A DNA stretch of 36,306 nucleotides, from positions 1 through 36,306 of the forward strand of contig JANQLN010000089.1 in NCBI GenBank assembly GCA_028280575.1. The letters are read 5' to 3'. The stretch is from Clostridia bacterium. Its GTDB lineage: Bacteria > Bacillota > Clostridia > Acetivibrionales > STF1-152. The translations under genes were made by a program, and so were the position numbers. The notes beneath the pieces were generated by a model. That model did not search any database. It saw nothing but the letters and a program-made list of their open reading frames with translations, and had not been told where the DNA came from. Positions 23,378-32,057 of the stretch are shown here, in pieces (the stretch's first letter is position 1; the number at the start of each line of letters is the position of its first letter).

Positions 23378-24195
23378 CTCCGTCCCCTTCTTGCGAAAAA
23401 TTGTTTTAACGGCTTGACATAGTCCTCGTCCGTATAGATGTTAATTTGATTATTTCTATAAAGGTTTAAAACAGTATCCGGCCTGTAATCATTTTTGCAG
23501 TTATCAAGTACCATTGTTTCACCTGATTCAAGGTCTTCAAATGTATACACAGCCCCTGCGGGAATCATCACTTCAGCCATGTCTATAACACGTACCATAA
23601 CCAAATCGTGACGGCCTGAAGTAATTTTAATATCTTTTTCATACCCGGCATCAAGAAAGTCCGATATTAAAAAAACTACGCTCCGCTTTTTCTCTATACG
23701 GTTAAAATACTGCAGTGCCCTTGCCAGGTTAGTTCCCGTAAGCTCAGGCTTGAAGCTCAAAATGTTTTCAATTATTGATAAAACATGCTTCCTCCCGTTT
23801 TTTGAAGGAATAAGCTTTTCAATCCTGTCGGTAAAAAAAATCACACCAACCTTGTCATTATTCCTGCACGCTGAAAAAGCCAGAGTAGCACCTACTTCGG
23901 CAATTAAATCCTTCTTACTGCCAAAGCTGTTGGAACGGGACATATCTATTAAAAGAAACATGTTAAGCTCCCGTTCTTCACAAAATTGTTTTACAAAAGC
24001 TTTATTATGACGGGCAGTAACATTCCAGTCAATATTCCTTACATCATCACCGGGATAGTACTGCCTTATATCCTCGAATTCCATTCCCTTACCCCTGAAT
24101 CCGGAACGATATTCACCTGAGAAAATTTCTTCAACCAGTTTATTTGATTTTATTTCAATCCGTCTTATCTTCCTTATCAGTTCTGCAGAAATCAT
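23374..24195 (-). CDS. DUF58 protein of the MoxR/Bat system
   Basis: DUF58 proteins form a VWA-like fold and almost always sit next to a MoxR ATPase. The hallmark FRGKGMEFEDIRQYYPGDDVRNIDWNVTAR is present near residues 35-65 (key residues Glu, Asp, Asp-Asp, Asp-Trp), with a MIDAS-like DMSRS further on. No membrane segment is seen. I moved the start to the ATG at 24195, 7 nt after AAGGAG; the TTG at 24210 overlaps that site. The 117 bp before the start hold the 11-bp repeat array. Role: cytoplasmic partner in the Bat complex. Confidence 0.85.
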   Translation of the reverse strand: MISAELIRKIRRIEIKSNKLVEEIFSGEYRSGFRGKGMEFEDIRQYYPGDDVRNIDWNVTARHNKAFVKQFCEERELNMFLLIDMSRSNSFGSKKDLIAEVGATLAFSACRNNDKVGVIFFTDRIEKLIPSKNGRKHVLSIIENILSFKPELTGTNLARALQYFNRIEKKRSVVFLISDFLDAGYEKDIKITSGRHDLVMVRVIDMAEVMIPAGAVYTFEDLESGETMVLDNCKNDYRPDTVLNLYRNNQINIYTDEDYVKPLKQFFARRGRR

Positions 24196-24211
24196 TTCTA
24201 ACTCCTTCAAT

Positions 24212-24310
24212 GAACAATAGTTGAGCGATAGTTAAACGATGGTTTAGCAATTGTTCAACTATTGTTCAACCACTGTTTAACTATCGTTCATCTACTGCTC
24301 AACTATCCTT
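24212..24310. repeat. Nine tandem 11-bp units, N-AAC-N4-GTT
   Basis: The spacer between the moxR stop and the DUF58 ribosome binding site consists almost wholly of nine units of exactly 11 bp (24212-24222 up to 24300-24310). Each is N, AAC (or a close variant), four variable A/T-rich bases, then GTT. The unit is itself an inverted repeat, AAC...GTT, so the array reads alike on both strands. Units also pair at a distance: 13 bp at 24212-24224 is the exact complement of 24254-24266, and 24225-24243 nearly complements 24268-24286. Eleven is not a multiple of three, so it is not coding. Confidence 0.85.
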
Positions 24311-24311
24311 C

Positions 24312-25259
24312 TCATGGTAAATTAACCTGTTCTAAAATTCCGGCAATTATTTCTTCCGAAGTCATATCCTCGGCTTCGTAAGAAAGCAGGATTCTATGAC
24401 GCAGTACATCATATACCATAGCTTTGATATCATCGGGCAAAACATAGTCCCGCCTTTCTAAAAATGCCCTCCCTTTTGCCGCTTTAATGAGATTTATTGA
24501 TGCCCGGGGAGAAGCACCGCAAGCAATATATTCAGACTCTTCCCTTGTTTTAAAAATGATGTCGAGCACGTAATTTTTAATGTTTTCATCCAGGTATATA
24601 TTATCAATTTCCTTTCGCAGCTTAAAGATATTCTCACGGGATAATATCTCATCAACTGCAGGTCCGGCTGATTGTTCCATAGAATAGCAATCAATAATTT
24701 CTCTTTCCTCAAGCCTGTCGGGATATTGTATTTTCAGCTTCATCATAAAACGGTCCTGCTGCGCTTCCGGAAGCGGATATGTACCTTGCTGCTCCAGTGG
24801 ATTCTGGGTTGCTATAACCAGAAAAGGCCTGTCCAGCCTATAAGTCATCTCTCCTATAGTCACCTGTCTTTCCTGCATTGCCTCAAGCAGTGCAGACTGC
24901 ACCTTAGCAGGTGCCCGGTTTATTTCATCTGCAAGGATCAAGTTGCTGAAAATAGGTCCCTTTTTAATTACAAACTCGCCGGTTTTTTGATTATATATTT
25001 CCGTACCAAGAATATCTGCAGGCAGCAAATCAGGTGTAAATTGTATCCTTTTAAAGTCAGCTCCGATAACCTTCGCAACAGTACTGGCAGTCAGCGATTT
25101 TGCCAGACCCGGAACACCTTCAAGTAAAATATGCCCCCCTGTCAAAAGTCCTATAAGTATCCTGTCAATCATATATTCCTGGCCGATAATCACTTTGTTT
25201 ATTTCCTCTTTCAGTGAAACAATTATCTTCCCTTCCTCAAGGAAGCCGGTTCTTTCCAT
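24312..25259 (-). CDS. MoxR-family AAA+ ATPase
   Basis: The 315-residue protein has Walker A GVPGLAKS (48-55), Walker B LILADEINRAP (Asp111, Glu112), sensor 1 in VIATQNPLEQQGTYPLPEAQQDRF (the MoxR hallmark, with the arginine finger after it), and a lid domain with GASPRASINLIKAAKG (sensor 2). MoxR ATPases act as chaperones on VWA/DUF58 partners, here encoded directly downstream. GGGAGG lies 8 nt before the ATG. It is the first gene of a seven-gene operon. The upstream 140 bp contain a TATAAT on the minus strand but no convincing -35 box. Confidence 0.92.
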   Translation of the reverse strand: MERTGFLEEGKIIVSLKEEINKVIIGQEYMIDRILIGLLTGGHILLEGVPGLAKSLTASTVAKVIGADFKRIQFTPDLLPADILGTEIYNQKTGEFVIKKGPIFSNLILADEINRAPAKVQSALLEAMQERQVTIGEMTYRLDRPFLVIATQNPLEQQGTYPLPEAQQDRFMMKLKIQYPDRLEEREIIDCYSMEQSAGPAVDEILSRENIFKLRKEIDNIYLDENIKNYVLDIIFKTREESEYIACGASPRASINLIKAAKGRAFLERRDYVLPDDIKAMVYDVLRHRILLSYEAEDMTSEEIIAGILEQVNLP

Positions 25260-25399
25260 CTGTTAATCCTCCCTGGCAGCTCTATATGGTTGTCAACATT
25301 ATAAATATAAAATTTGAATTGTTTGTGAATAATTTGTAAATTTTTTCGTATAATTATATTGACATATTATGGAATTTTTTTACTGAAATAAAATAAAGT

Positions 25400-25675
25400 T
25401 TACAATGCATCAATGTATAATTCTGCTTGATTCATAAACAATTCATAATATGCCCCTTTACATGTAATGAGTTCATGATGTGTACCATCTTCTAAAATTT
25501 TTCCATTATCCATCATGAGTATCCTATCTGCATGCTTAACAGACGATAATTTGTGTGTAACAAAAAATACTGTTGAAGATTTGTCATTCATATCAATAAA
25601 GTTTTTTATGAGCTTTGATTCCCCATATGCATCAAGTGCACCCAAGGGTTCATCATATGAAAAACTAACTTGATC
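25400..25675 (-). pseudogene. C-terminal stump of an ABC exporter
   Basis: The frame encodes only the last part of an ABC ATPase: a degraded Walker B and D-loop (SYDEPLGALDA), then the H-loop (FFVTHKLSSVKHADRIL) and the usual ending ILEDGTHHELITCKGAYYELF. A stop lies just upstream in frame, and the Walker A, signature and membrane domain are missing. An internal ATG gives an 81-residue ORF, but this cannot be a working ATPase. The ending resembles the half-transporters at 32414-35939, so it may be the relic of a related exporter. Confidence 0.75.
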
Positions 25676-25713
25676 ATGATGTTAATAAAATTTTGCAGGA
25701 TAATTATTTAAAT

Positions 25714-25929
25714 TCATTGGATAATGTCCAAAAAATAAAAAGGGGAATAATGGCACGGTTCAATAGGGAAACTTATTGAACCATTCCCTAACCGATACGG
25801 AGAAACAGCGGAAGAGGCATTAAATTTCAATGATAATGCCTCTTTTTCATATGCCGGAACAACCTGCATCGATACCTGATTCTCAATGTACAGGGCACAG
25901 GCGTTTTCAATAAGTACAGTTATTATCAT
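25714..25929 (-). CDS. Uncertain small ORF, possibly a relic
   Basis: From the ATG at 25929, 5 nt after AAGGGAG, a 71-residue frame opens MIITVLIENACALYIENQ. This resembles the first strand of metallo-beta-lactamase-fold hydrolases (ITVLVEN...LYIE) with the middle deleted; that reading is tentative. The rest has no recognisable domain. The opposite strand over about 25755-25890 has an open stretch with protein-like composition but no start. Two hairpins (25760-25785 and 25812-25848) interrupt the region. It may be a gene relic between the exporter stump and the ABC-2 operon. Confidence 0.25.
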   Translation of the reverse strand: MIITVLIENACALYIENQVSMQVVPAYEKEALSLKFNASSAVSPYRLGNGSISFPIEPCHYSPFYFLDIIQ

Positions 25930-25991
25930 ACTAACTCCCTTATAATATATAAATAGGTAATAGACCATTTCTATTATATTTTCTCTGTTAA

Positions 25992-26990
25992 TTAACTCAG
26001 GCCTTTCCTGATCTTAGGCATCATTACTAAGTATGCTGTAAGGGATATGACCAGCACAAGACCTGTGCATAGAAGAACTGTCGGCCAGTCTGCAGTCTTC
26101 GATAGGATCATATCGTTTGCTTTATACGCCCAGTAAAATGGACTCCAGTACATCGTCCACTGCCATTTGTCTGCCAATAGCTCATATCCGGCAATCGATC
26201 CGGCAATGGGCAGCAACAGCACTTTTACTCCTGTTGATGCCTCCATGACATCTTTACTGTTCAACCCTTGCAGAAATCCTATTAGCACACTTAAAATAAG
26301 AGAGGAAACACCAACCAATATAATCATCAACCAATTGATATCATAAAAGCCTGTAATAATAATCGAAATAACAATACTTGCCATGGCAGCAGTGCCTCCG
26401 AGTGCACTCTTACCAATGATAAATCCATTCTGTGAAACTGGAGTTACGTTAATGGCATTGATGGTGTTTTCAGTTTTTTCTTCCACAATACCAAATGATA
26501 TCAGCATACCGGCCAGCATAATGGTTATCGATATAAGCATAATAACCAGCATCTTTTTAACCGGAGGTACATGCCTGTTAAAGTTGTAAATCTCAGATCT
26601 TGAATCTTCCTTTGATACACCCAACTCATATAAAGCACTGAGTGTTTTTGTATACACCTCAATCATCTCAGGCTCATTTCCCTGAACAATGATTTCATAA
26701 CCATCCCCTTTTGGCAAAAGACCCGCGATCTCATCTCGTTTCATTATACGTCGTTCCAACTCATTGACACTGTTGAATAACTCTACCTTTGCATATTTTC
26801 TCATAAACTCAATATGTTCGGGTGTGTCATCCTCAAGCATAGCTACTTTAACTGCAGTATCATTCAACCCCTGTGCAGATAATGCAATGACAACTGCCAA
26901 TATAATGGGCACTATAATCATATATATAGCTAATGTATTTCGTGTGGATGAGAGGACATCTCTTTTGAATATATCAAATACTTTACTCAT
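25992..26990 (-). CDS. ABC-2 permease, second subunit of the TetR-linked exporter
   Basis: This 332-residue permease has an N-terminal helix (NTLAIYMIIVPIILAVVIALSA), a modest extracytoplasmic domain (about 45-155) and five to six C-terminal helices (MLVIMLISITIMLAGMLISFGI, MASIVISIIITGFYD, WLMIILVGVSSLILSVLIGF and others). It starts 16 bp after the stop of the preceding permease, with GGGG about 7 nt before the ATG. It forms the membrane channel with that permease and is driven by the ATPase at 28209. The substrate is unknown. Confidence 0.85.
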   Translation of the reverse strand: MSKVFDIFKRDVLSSTRNTLAIYMIIVPIILAVVIALSAQGLNDTAVKVAMLEDDTPEHIEFMRKYAKVELFNSVNELERRIMKRDEIAGLLPKGDGYEIIVQGNEPEMIEVYTKTLSALYELGVSKEDSRSEIYNFNRHVPPVKKMLVIMLISITIMLAGMLISFGIVEEKTENTINAINVTPVSQNGFIIGKSALGGTAAMASIVISIIITGFYDINWLMIILVGVSSLILSVLIGFLQGLNSKDVMEASTGVKVLLLPIAGSIAGYELLADKWQWTMYWSPFYWAYKANDMILSKTADWPTVLLCTGLVLVISLTAYLVMMPKIRKGLS

Positions 26991-27006
26991 ATCTTTTCCC
27001 CTTTAC

Positions 27007-28206
27007 TTAAACCGTTAATGTCTTTCTAAGCCTGACATTTGCTAAGGCAAAAATGATTATCCCGCCGATTAGATATATGAATGAATACAGCAGGACATAT
27101 CTTAACTCTATGCCTCCCAACAGAATCGTCTTGTAGCCCTGCAGCATTGAGTACGTAGGGAAGAACCGAAGCCACAACGGGTCAAAGCTGGGAATGAAAT
27201 AAGAGAACATCGGCAGCAATAATATTAACACTACTCCAAATAGGGCACCGAATGCATTTGTCATATTATCAAAGAAACTTGACAAAAACAGTCCTATGGC
27301 AGACATTGCAAAAGTGGACATATATAGAAACAGCAGCAGCTGTAGATAGTCCGGCTTAGTACCCATGACTGGAATTGTAATAATTACAGATGATATTGTA
27401 ACAGTCGTCAGTATAACCATAATCTTTGAAAAAAGATAACTGTTTATAGATGCCGGGGTCACAGCAAAAGATTTAATAACTCTCTCGTTCTTATCCAAAA
27501 ACAGGTATGCCACGACGATAACTATACCCATAATAGATCCTAAAAATGTAAGAAATATAGGAACCATACTCTCTCTATTATTAAGCTTTTCCATATCACC
27601 CAGTACTCTGACATTCTGTTTATCACTGTATTCTTTTAAAACCTCCGGATTTTCATTATAAAGCACATAGAGTATATTCATAAACCGCTCAGTCTCATAT
27701 CCTTGGATATAGTACTTATAAGAATCAATAATTTTATAATTTTCATCCAATTCGTATTTCACGACTGCACCAAAACTCTGTTCAGAGTAAGATAAATGAA
27801 GCATATCCTCATAAGAATTCACTTTATAAATCGTTTTATCCAGTTTGCCGGTTTTTGTATCATATTGTTCTATAGTTTCAGCTGCAATTGTATTTTCATC
27901 AAAATGATGTGAGATTATCTCACCGGTTTCTTGATCAACTACCTCTATATCCATAGCTTTGACTTTGAATCCAACACTTTCTTTTCTCACCAATCGTCCA
28001 TCTTTAAAGTATGGATCCATAATATAATCATACAACTCCTGCTCAGCTTCATAAAACAGGAATTCTTTTTCCCGACTCACGGACTCTTCGCTGATAGCAA
28101 AAAGAAGAATAGATACAATAATCACAGCAATAACAATCTCAATATAGAAATAAAAACCACGTGCTGCAATCTTCATTTCCTTGATATAATTGCTCAAAAG
28201 CTTCAT
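27007..28206 (-). CDS. ABC-2 permease, first subunit of the TetR-linked exporter
   Basis: At 399 residues it has one N-terminal helix (FYIEIVIAVIIVSILLFAI), a long extracytoplasmic domain rich in charged residues (about 40-215), then a bundle of helices (VPIFLTFLGSIMGIVIVVAYLFL and onward). The ATG lies 2 bp after the ATPase stop, with a GGGGG about 13 nt upstream, so translation probably depends on coupling. This is the ABC-2 layout; the large external domain suggests substrate recognition outside the membrane. Confidence 0.85.
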   Translation of the reverse strand: MKLLSNYIKEMKIAARGFYFYIEIVIAVIIVSILLFAISEESVSREKEFLFYEAEQELYDYIMDPYFKDGRLVRKESVGFKVKAMDIEVVDQETGEIISHHFDENTIAAETIEQYDTKTGKLDKTIYKVNSYEDMLHLSYSEQSFGAVVKYELDENYKIIDSYKYYIQGYETERFMNILYVLYNENPEVLKEYSDKQNVRVLGDMEKLNNRESMVPIFLTFLGSIMGIVIVVAYLFLDKNERVIKSFAVTPASINSYLFSKIMVILTTVTISSVIITIPVMGTKPDYLQLLLFLYMSTFAMSAIGLFLSSFFDNMTNAFGALFGVVLILLLPMFSYFIPSFDPLWLRFFPTYSMLQGYKTILLGGIELRYVLLYSFIYLIGGIIIFALANVRLRKTLTV

Positions 28207-28208
28207 AG

Positions 28209-29063
28209 CTATGCAAGCCCCCTTCCAGTTACTTGAATAAATATCTCCTCAAGAGTTGCCTCCTTGGTGTGCATGGTTTGAACATCATAATTCTTAATAA
28301 TATCAGCAATCCTTGATTTATCTGCATTATCAATCGTCTTCAATGTCTCTGTGATCAACTTACCGTCTTTGAAATATTCTATTTCAGCCAACTTCTGACC
28401 ATATTGGAGCTTTAATTTCTTAGGTGTATCAATTAGTACAATTTCACCATCTATGATAAAGGCTACCCTGTCGCATAGCTCATCAGCGATATACATGTTA
28501 TGAGTCGTAAGAAAGCATGTTGTTCCGCTTGCTGTCCGTTCACGTATAATATCCTTGATCGTTGCTGCTATTGTCGGGTCCAATCCTGTAGTTGGTTCGT
28601 CCAGAAACCAAAGTTCAGGATTATTTATCATAGAACGTGCGAAAGTCAAGCGGTGCTTCATGCCTTTTGAAAATTCTCCGGCTCGCACTTTTTCCTTGCC
28701 CTCCAATCCAACCAGTCGGATTAGTTCATCAGGGTCACGAGTTGGCACATCGAATAACTTGGCATAGAACTTCAAGTTTTCCCTCGCTGTTAATTTGCTG
28801 TATACATTGGATTGCTCAAATGACACACCGATTTTGTTAAATCTCTCATTTTGAACTTTCATTGTATCGTAACCTGCAACAGACACTTTACCAGTCTGCT
28901 GCTTAAGCAAGCCTGTTAATATTCCCTGTGTTGTGGATTTCCCTGAACCCGATGGTCCTAAAAATCCGAATGTTTCACCCTTTGCAACATCAAAACTGAT
29001 ATTGTTTATAGCAAGGATACCGTCGTTGTTATATGAGTGTGAAAGGTTCTTTACTGAAATCAT
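28209..29063 (-). CDS. ABC exporter ATPase, TetR-linked
   Basis: The 284-residue ATPase has Walker A GPSGSGKST (about 36-44), signature FSKGMKHRLTFA (the Lys in place of the usual second Gly occurs in this class), Walker B LWFLDEPTTGLD and H-loop TTHNMY, with a C-terminal extension ending TLEEIFIQVTGRGLA. AGGAGG lies 9 nt before the ATG. It is followed by two ABC-2 permeases and preceded, 134 bp upstream on the same strand, by a TetR gene. Likely role: export of a toxic or signalling compound. Confidence 0.9.
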   Translation of the reverse strand: MISVKNLSHSYNNDGILAINNISFDVAKGETFGFLGPSGSGKSTTQGILTGLLKQQTGKVSVAGYDTMKVQNERFNKIGVSFEQSNVYSKLTARENLKFYAKLFDVPTRDPDELIRLVGLEGKEKVRAGEFSKGMKHRLTFARSMINNPELWFLDEPTTGLDPTIAATIKDIIRERTASGTTCFLTTHNMYIADELCDRVAFIIDGEIVLIDTPKKLKLQYGQKLAEIEYFKDGKLITETLKTIDNADKSRIADIIKNYDVQTMHTKEATLEEIFIQVTGRGLA

Positions 29064-29197
29064 AATGCTTATCCTCCTAATTTCATTTATTAAATCCTTT
29101 TAAAGGTATTTGACGGCTTCTTCCGTCATTTTCTTCATAATAAATATTGTCAAGCTTCTTAACTGTTTACTCATCCTGGATTTCTTTATTTTAATAA

Positions 29198-29791
29198 CTA
29201 AAAAGTTATGTTTAAAACTTTGCCAACAAATTCATAAAGCTTATTAATCTGTTTTTGATCTTTTTCATCCTGTCTTGTTGAAAACAGCTTAAATGCACCG
29301 AAGAGACCTCCAATCAGAACTGACGCTGTAAATTCCACATCGTCAATTTCAATCTCTTCATCTTTGATTCCCTTTGACAGCATGACTATAAATTCTTTAT
29401 ATATAATTTTACTGGTTTCTTCAACTAATTTCTGATGTAATGTTTCAAATTCTACTAAATGAATAAGCTTAAACATTTCATTTTCGCGACTATTGTTGAA
29501 CATCCTAAGGTTGTATACTATATATTTTGTGATTTTCTCTTTAATGGTTTTTGTATTGTCATTCAGAATCTTAATGTATTCTGAATTGACTTCTCTTGCC
29601 ATTTCTACTACTACCTCTTTAAAAATCTCTTTCTTAGATTTAAAATAGTAATAAAATGTCCCTTTAGCAACATTCATATCATTTGTGATATCGTCAATTG
29701 TTGTACTCTCATACCCTTTTTCAAAATATAGTTTAGTTGCTGTTTCGATGAATTCAGCTTTTCTTTCAACCGGGTCCTTTGCTATCCTCAT
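29198..29791 (-). CDS. TetR-family repressor
   Basis: The 197-residue protein has the N-terminal TetR helix-turn-helix (about 12-58: FIETATKLYFEKGYESTTIDDITNDMNVAKGTFYYYFKSKKEIF) and an all-helical ligand/dimer domain. AGAGGTG lies 11 nt before the ATG. A perfect palindrome overlaps its promoter (29827-29843), so it very probably represses itself. Since the exporter genes follow on the same strand with no strong terminator between, it should control them as well. The inducer is unknown. Confidence 0.9.
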   Translation of the reverse strand: MRIAKDPVERKAEFIETATKLYFEKGYESTTIDDITNDMNVAKGTFYYYFKSKKEIFKEVVVEMAREVNSEYIKILNDNTKTIKEKITKYIVYNLRMFNNSRENEMFKLIHLVEFETLHQKLVEETSKIIYKEFIVMLSKGIKDEEIEIDDVEFTASVLIGGLFGAFKLFSTRQDEKDQKQINKLYEFVGKVLNITF

Positions 29792-29814
29792 ATTTTTTAT
29801 ACACCTCTGTACTT

Positions 29815-29844
29815 ATAATATCATACTGACTGACGTTCAGTCAA
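29815..29844 (-). promoter_or_regulatory. Promoter of the tetR gene
   Basis: On the minus strand TTGACT (29844-29839) and TATTAT (29820-29815) are 18 nt apart (17 for the register ATATTA). The operator palindrome covers the -35 box and most of the spacer, the arrangement expected for repression by steric block. Confidence 0.6.
29827..29843. promoter_or_regulatory. TetR operator palindrome
   Basis: TGACTGA and its exact complement TCAGTCA are separated by CGT, a 17-bp palindrome typical of TetR-family operators. It lies 36 bp upstream of the tetR start and within its promoter. No second copy was seen before the ATPase gene, consistent with one transcript for regulator and exporter. Confidence 0.75.
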
Positions 29845-30046
29845 TTATTAAATTGATTTTTTTTATTTTCTGTATTTTTACATTAACACAATGACAGACA
29901 GCAACATCTGCCGTACGTCTTCCCTAAGATACCACGGTTCATTTCATGGCCTTATGGACAAGCGTCCAAGGCTTCCCCCTTTTTACATTACCAGATAAAT
30001 TTACTCTTCATAGATTGTATATCCCTATGGAATTACTTCTGCACGG

Positions 30047-30643
30047 CTATTCCATATTATACATTCTGTATAGCACAGTTGCCGCTTCGGCTCTTGTAGC
30101 AGTATCTTTCAAATTAATCTTATCATTTGCACCTTTTATCAGCCCTTTACCTACCAATGCCGCGACACTGTCTATTACATCGACTGAAATCTGCGCTTTA
30201 TCTTTAAATCTTTCAAGTATTAGACGGTCAGCTTTTCCTGTAATAAGGCCTTTTACTCTTAGTGCCTTGTCCATCATCACCATCATTTCTTCCCTTGTTA
30301 TATCGCTCTCCGGGTTCAATTTATTGTTTTCTAACCCCTCTTCTACTATACCCAGCCGCTTTGCAATTCCCACCGGTTCATAATAGTAGTCCGGCTCTTT
30401 TACATCATCAAAATTATCTTTAAAATCTGCTTTTAGCTCCAATGTCCTAACAAGCAATGTGATGAAATCCGCCCTTATCATGTTGTTTTCCGGAGAATAG
30501 TTATTGTTTCCTGTCCCCTTTATAATGCCTTTGGATGCCAGCACTTCTATCTGGCGCTTTGCCCAGCTATGTTTATGCAAGTCATTAAATGTTTTTTCAA
30601 CATAACCTATGGCATAGGTACCAAAGCTGTCTCTATTGAACGA
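30047..30643 (-). pseudogene. 5'-truncated S-layer-homology protein
   Basis: Three SLH domains are intact: HSWAKRQIEVLASKGIIKG onward, FDDVKEPDYYYEPVGIAKRLGI onward, and the last ending RAEAATVLYRMYNME. Before the first domain the frame continues through SFGTYAIGYVEKTFNDL, typical of the region just before SLH domains, until a stop at 30646-30644. The first ATG lies inside the first domain, and no signal peptide or passenger domain is present. It is the anchoring C-terminus of a larger cell-surface protein that has lost its front. SLH domains bind pyruvylated cell-wall polymer. Confidence 0.75.
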
Positions 30644-30710
30644 TTAAAAACCATTTCCAAAGTAATCTGTTTTTCTTTCAATTTCTTTTCAACAAGTATC
30701 ATTAGCTGTT

Positions 30711-31171
30711 TTATCTGTGTACGGACAGCCTGTACAATTCTTCATTGGTATCAGCGGCAACATACTTTGAACAAAAAATATAATTAATGGGTTTATTGCC
30801 CTTGGAAATTATGTGTATAGAGTTAATATCAATATCAGAGATAGTTATCTTGGCTAATTCTTGTTTAATATTATAGCTAGCGTCTTCAAAATCTATCTCT
30901 TTAGTTTGCATTTTTCTCAGATTTTTCTGAATTTCCAGATTAGCAATAATACTTCTTGTCAATTTTTCGTAAGAATATAACGAAGCATCAATTCTCCTGT
31001 TGGCTTGAGTAACGGTTTGCAGAAAAACTTCTGTTGTTTTACTTTCTGCTACATCATAAAAAAAAAGTAAGATATACCTAACATAAGAAAAGTAGTAACT
31101 ACCTTAATGACCGTAAAAGTAATAATGAGCTTAATTTTGAGAGGAACAATCTTACCTCTTTTAATATGCAT
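30711..31171 (-). pseudogene. Truncated, frameshifted sensor-kinase N-terminus (YesM-like)
   Basis: From the ATG at 31171 (AAAGGG upstream) the frame reads a basic start and a membrane helix (IKLIITFTVIKVVTTFLMLGISYFFF), then hits a stop just after a run of nine T (31066-31058). One base more would continue the frame into DVAESKTTEVFLQTVTQANRRIDASLYSY and about 110 further residues of helical extracellular sensor domain, ending at 30711. Kinase and ATP-binding domains are missing. The pattern resembles sugar-sensing YesM-type kinases and fits the solute-binding protein next door. Confidence 0.6.
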
Positions 31172-31393
31172 ATTCCATACCCTTTCTAACCTTACTAATT
31201 TTTCTTGTCAGTACATCATATACCAGAAATAACTGCTATCAATACATAATATAGTTTACCATAATACATATTATTAATTATATTATATTTTCAATTCTTA
31301 CCATACTTTTAAATTGGTCAGAATATTTTATAATTAAATAATTATCAATAATAAAAGCATTCATTGCGGCTTTTAGAGTTTTTATGACAATAA

Positions 31394-31427
31394 GGCAGCA
31401 TAAAGACTTGCATGGCTTTATGCTGCC
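31394..31427 (-). terminator. Hairpin after the truncated solute-binding protein gene
   Basis: GGCAGCATAAAG (31394-31405) pairs perfectly with 31416-31427 around a 10-nt loop, about 20 nt beyond the stop at 31449. The tail on the minus strand is only TTATTGTC; on the plus strand it is AATGTAATTTTTATTT. The 12-bp stem suggests termination despite the imperfect tails. Confidence 0.6.
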
Positions 31428-31448
31428 AATGTAATTTTTATTTAGTTC

Positions 31449-32057
31449 TTATTTTATCTTATTTAACACTTTTTCAAAAGTCCATGCTTCCTCTACTGTT
31501 TTAGCGGCTGTTATCCCTGCTTCTTCAAACATTTCTTTATTGTAAAATAATACAATATTCGACTCATTTAAAGGTGCAGCCCATATTTTCCCTTTCCACT
31601 GCATCGCTGTCTGTGCTGAAGGCACTAAATCGTTAAAATCATCTTGCTCCCAGTAATCATTTAATGGTTCAATAGCCCCCATGTTTGCATAAAAAGAAAT
31701 ATTTGGGGCATCAATACAAATCAAATCCCCAATCTCTCCACCGGCTATCATCATACGGATTTTGTTTTCATATTGATTCTGTGGTGTTTCTCTAAATTCC
31801 ACATTATCTAACACTCCACCTTTCTCTAAGCTTTCATGCATTTTTTCAGGCCATAAATCCGGAAAAATATCTAAAATGACCTTCTGTGTAGAGCCGTCGT
31901 TATTTTTGGCTCCCTTGCCTGCTTCCGCCCCCTTGTCACTTGAGCTGTCATTTTGTTTAACACCATCTGTGTCTGTTTCTCTCCCGCACCCAGCAAAACT
32001 TGCTGCCAATAGCATGGCTGCCAATATTAACGATACAAACTTAAATGCTTTTTTCAC
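31449..32057 (-). CDS. Extracellular solute-binding lipoprotein, C-terminally truncated
   Basis: A lipoprotein signal with lipobox ASFAGC (Cys24) is followed by an acidic linker and the first domain of a family-1 sugar-binding protein (QKVILDIFPDLWPEKMHESLEK, LICIDAPNISFYANMGAIEPLNDY, MQWKGKIWAAPLNESNIVLFYNKEMFEEAGI). The frame stops at residue 202, after VEEAWTFEKVLNKIK, where relatives continue for some 200 residues. The start is GTG at 32057, 7 nt after AAAGGAGG. A terminator follows and no permease genes are present, so it is probably the relic of a sugar ABC importer. Confidence 0.8.
   Translation of the reverse strand: MKKAFKFVSLILAAMLLAASFAGCGRETDTDGVKQNDSSSDKGAEAGKGAKNNDGSTQKVILDIFPDLWPEKMHESLEKGGVLDNVEFRETPQNQYENKIRMMIAGGEIGDLICIDAPNISFYANMGAIEPLNDYWEQDDFNDLVPSAQTAMQWKGKIWAAPLNESNIVLFYNKEMFEEAGITAAKTVEEAWTFEKVLNKIK

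Noticed and set aside
24212-24310. CRISPR array
   Set aside because: Units are 11 bp without spacers and no cas gene is near; CRISPR repeats are 24 bp or longer with unique spacers.
29949-29990. Hairpin near the SLH relic as a terminator
   Set aside because: The stem has a 2-nt bulge and no gene ends on the strand where the T-run would work; on the minus strand there is no U-run.
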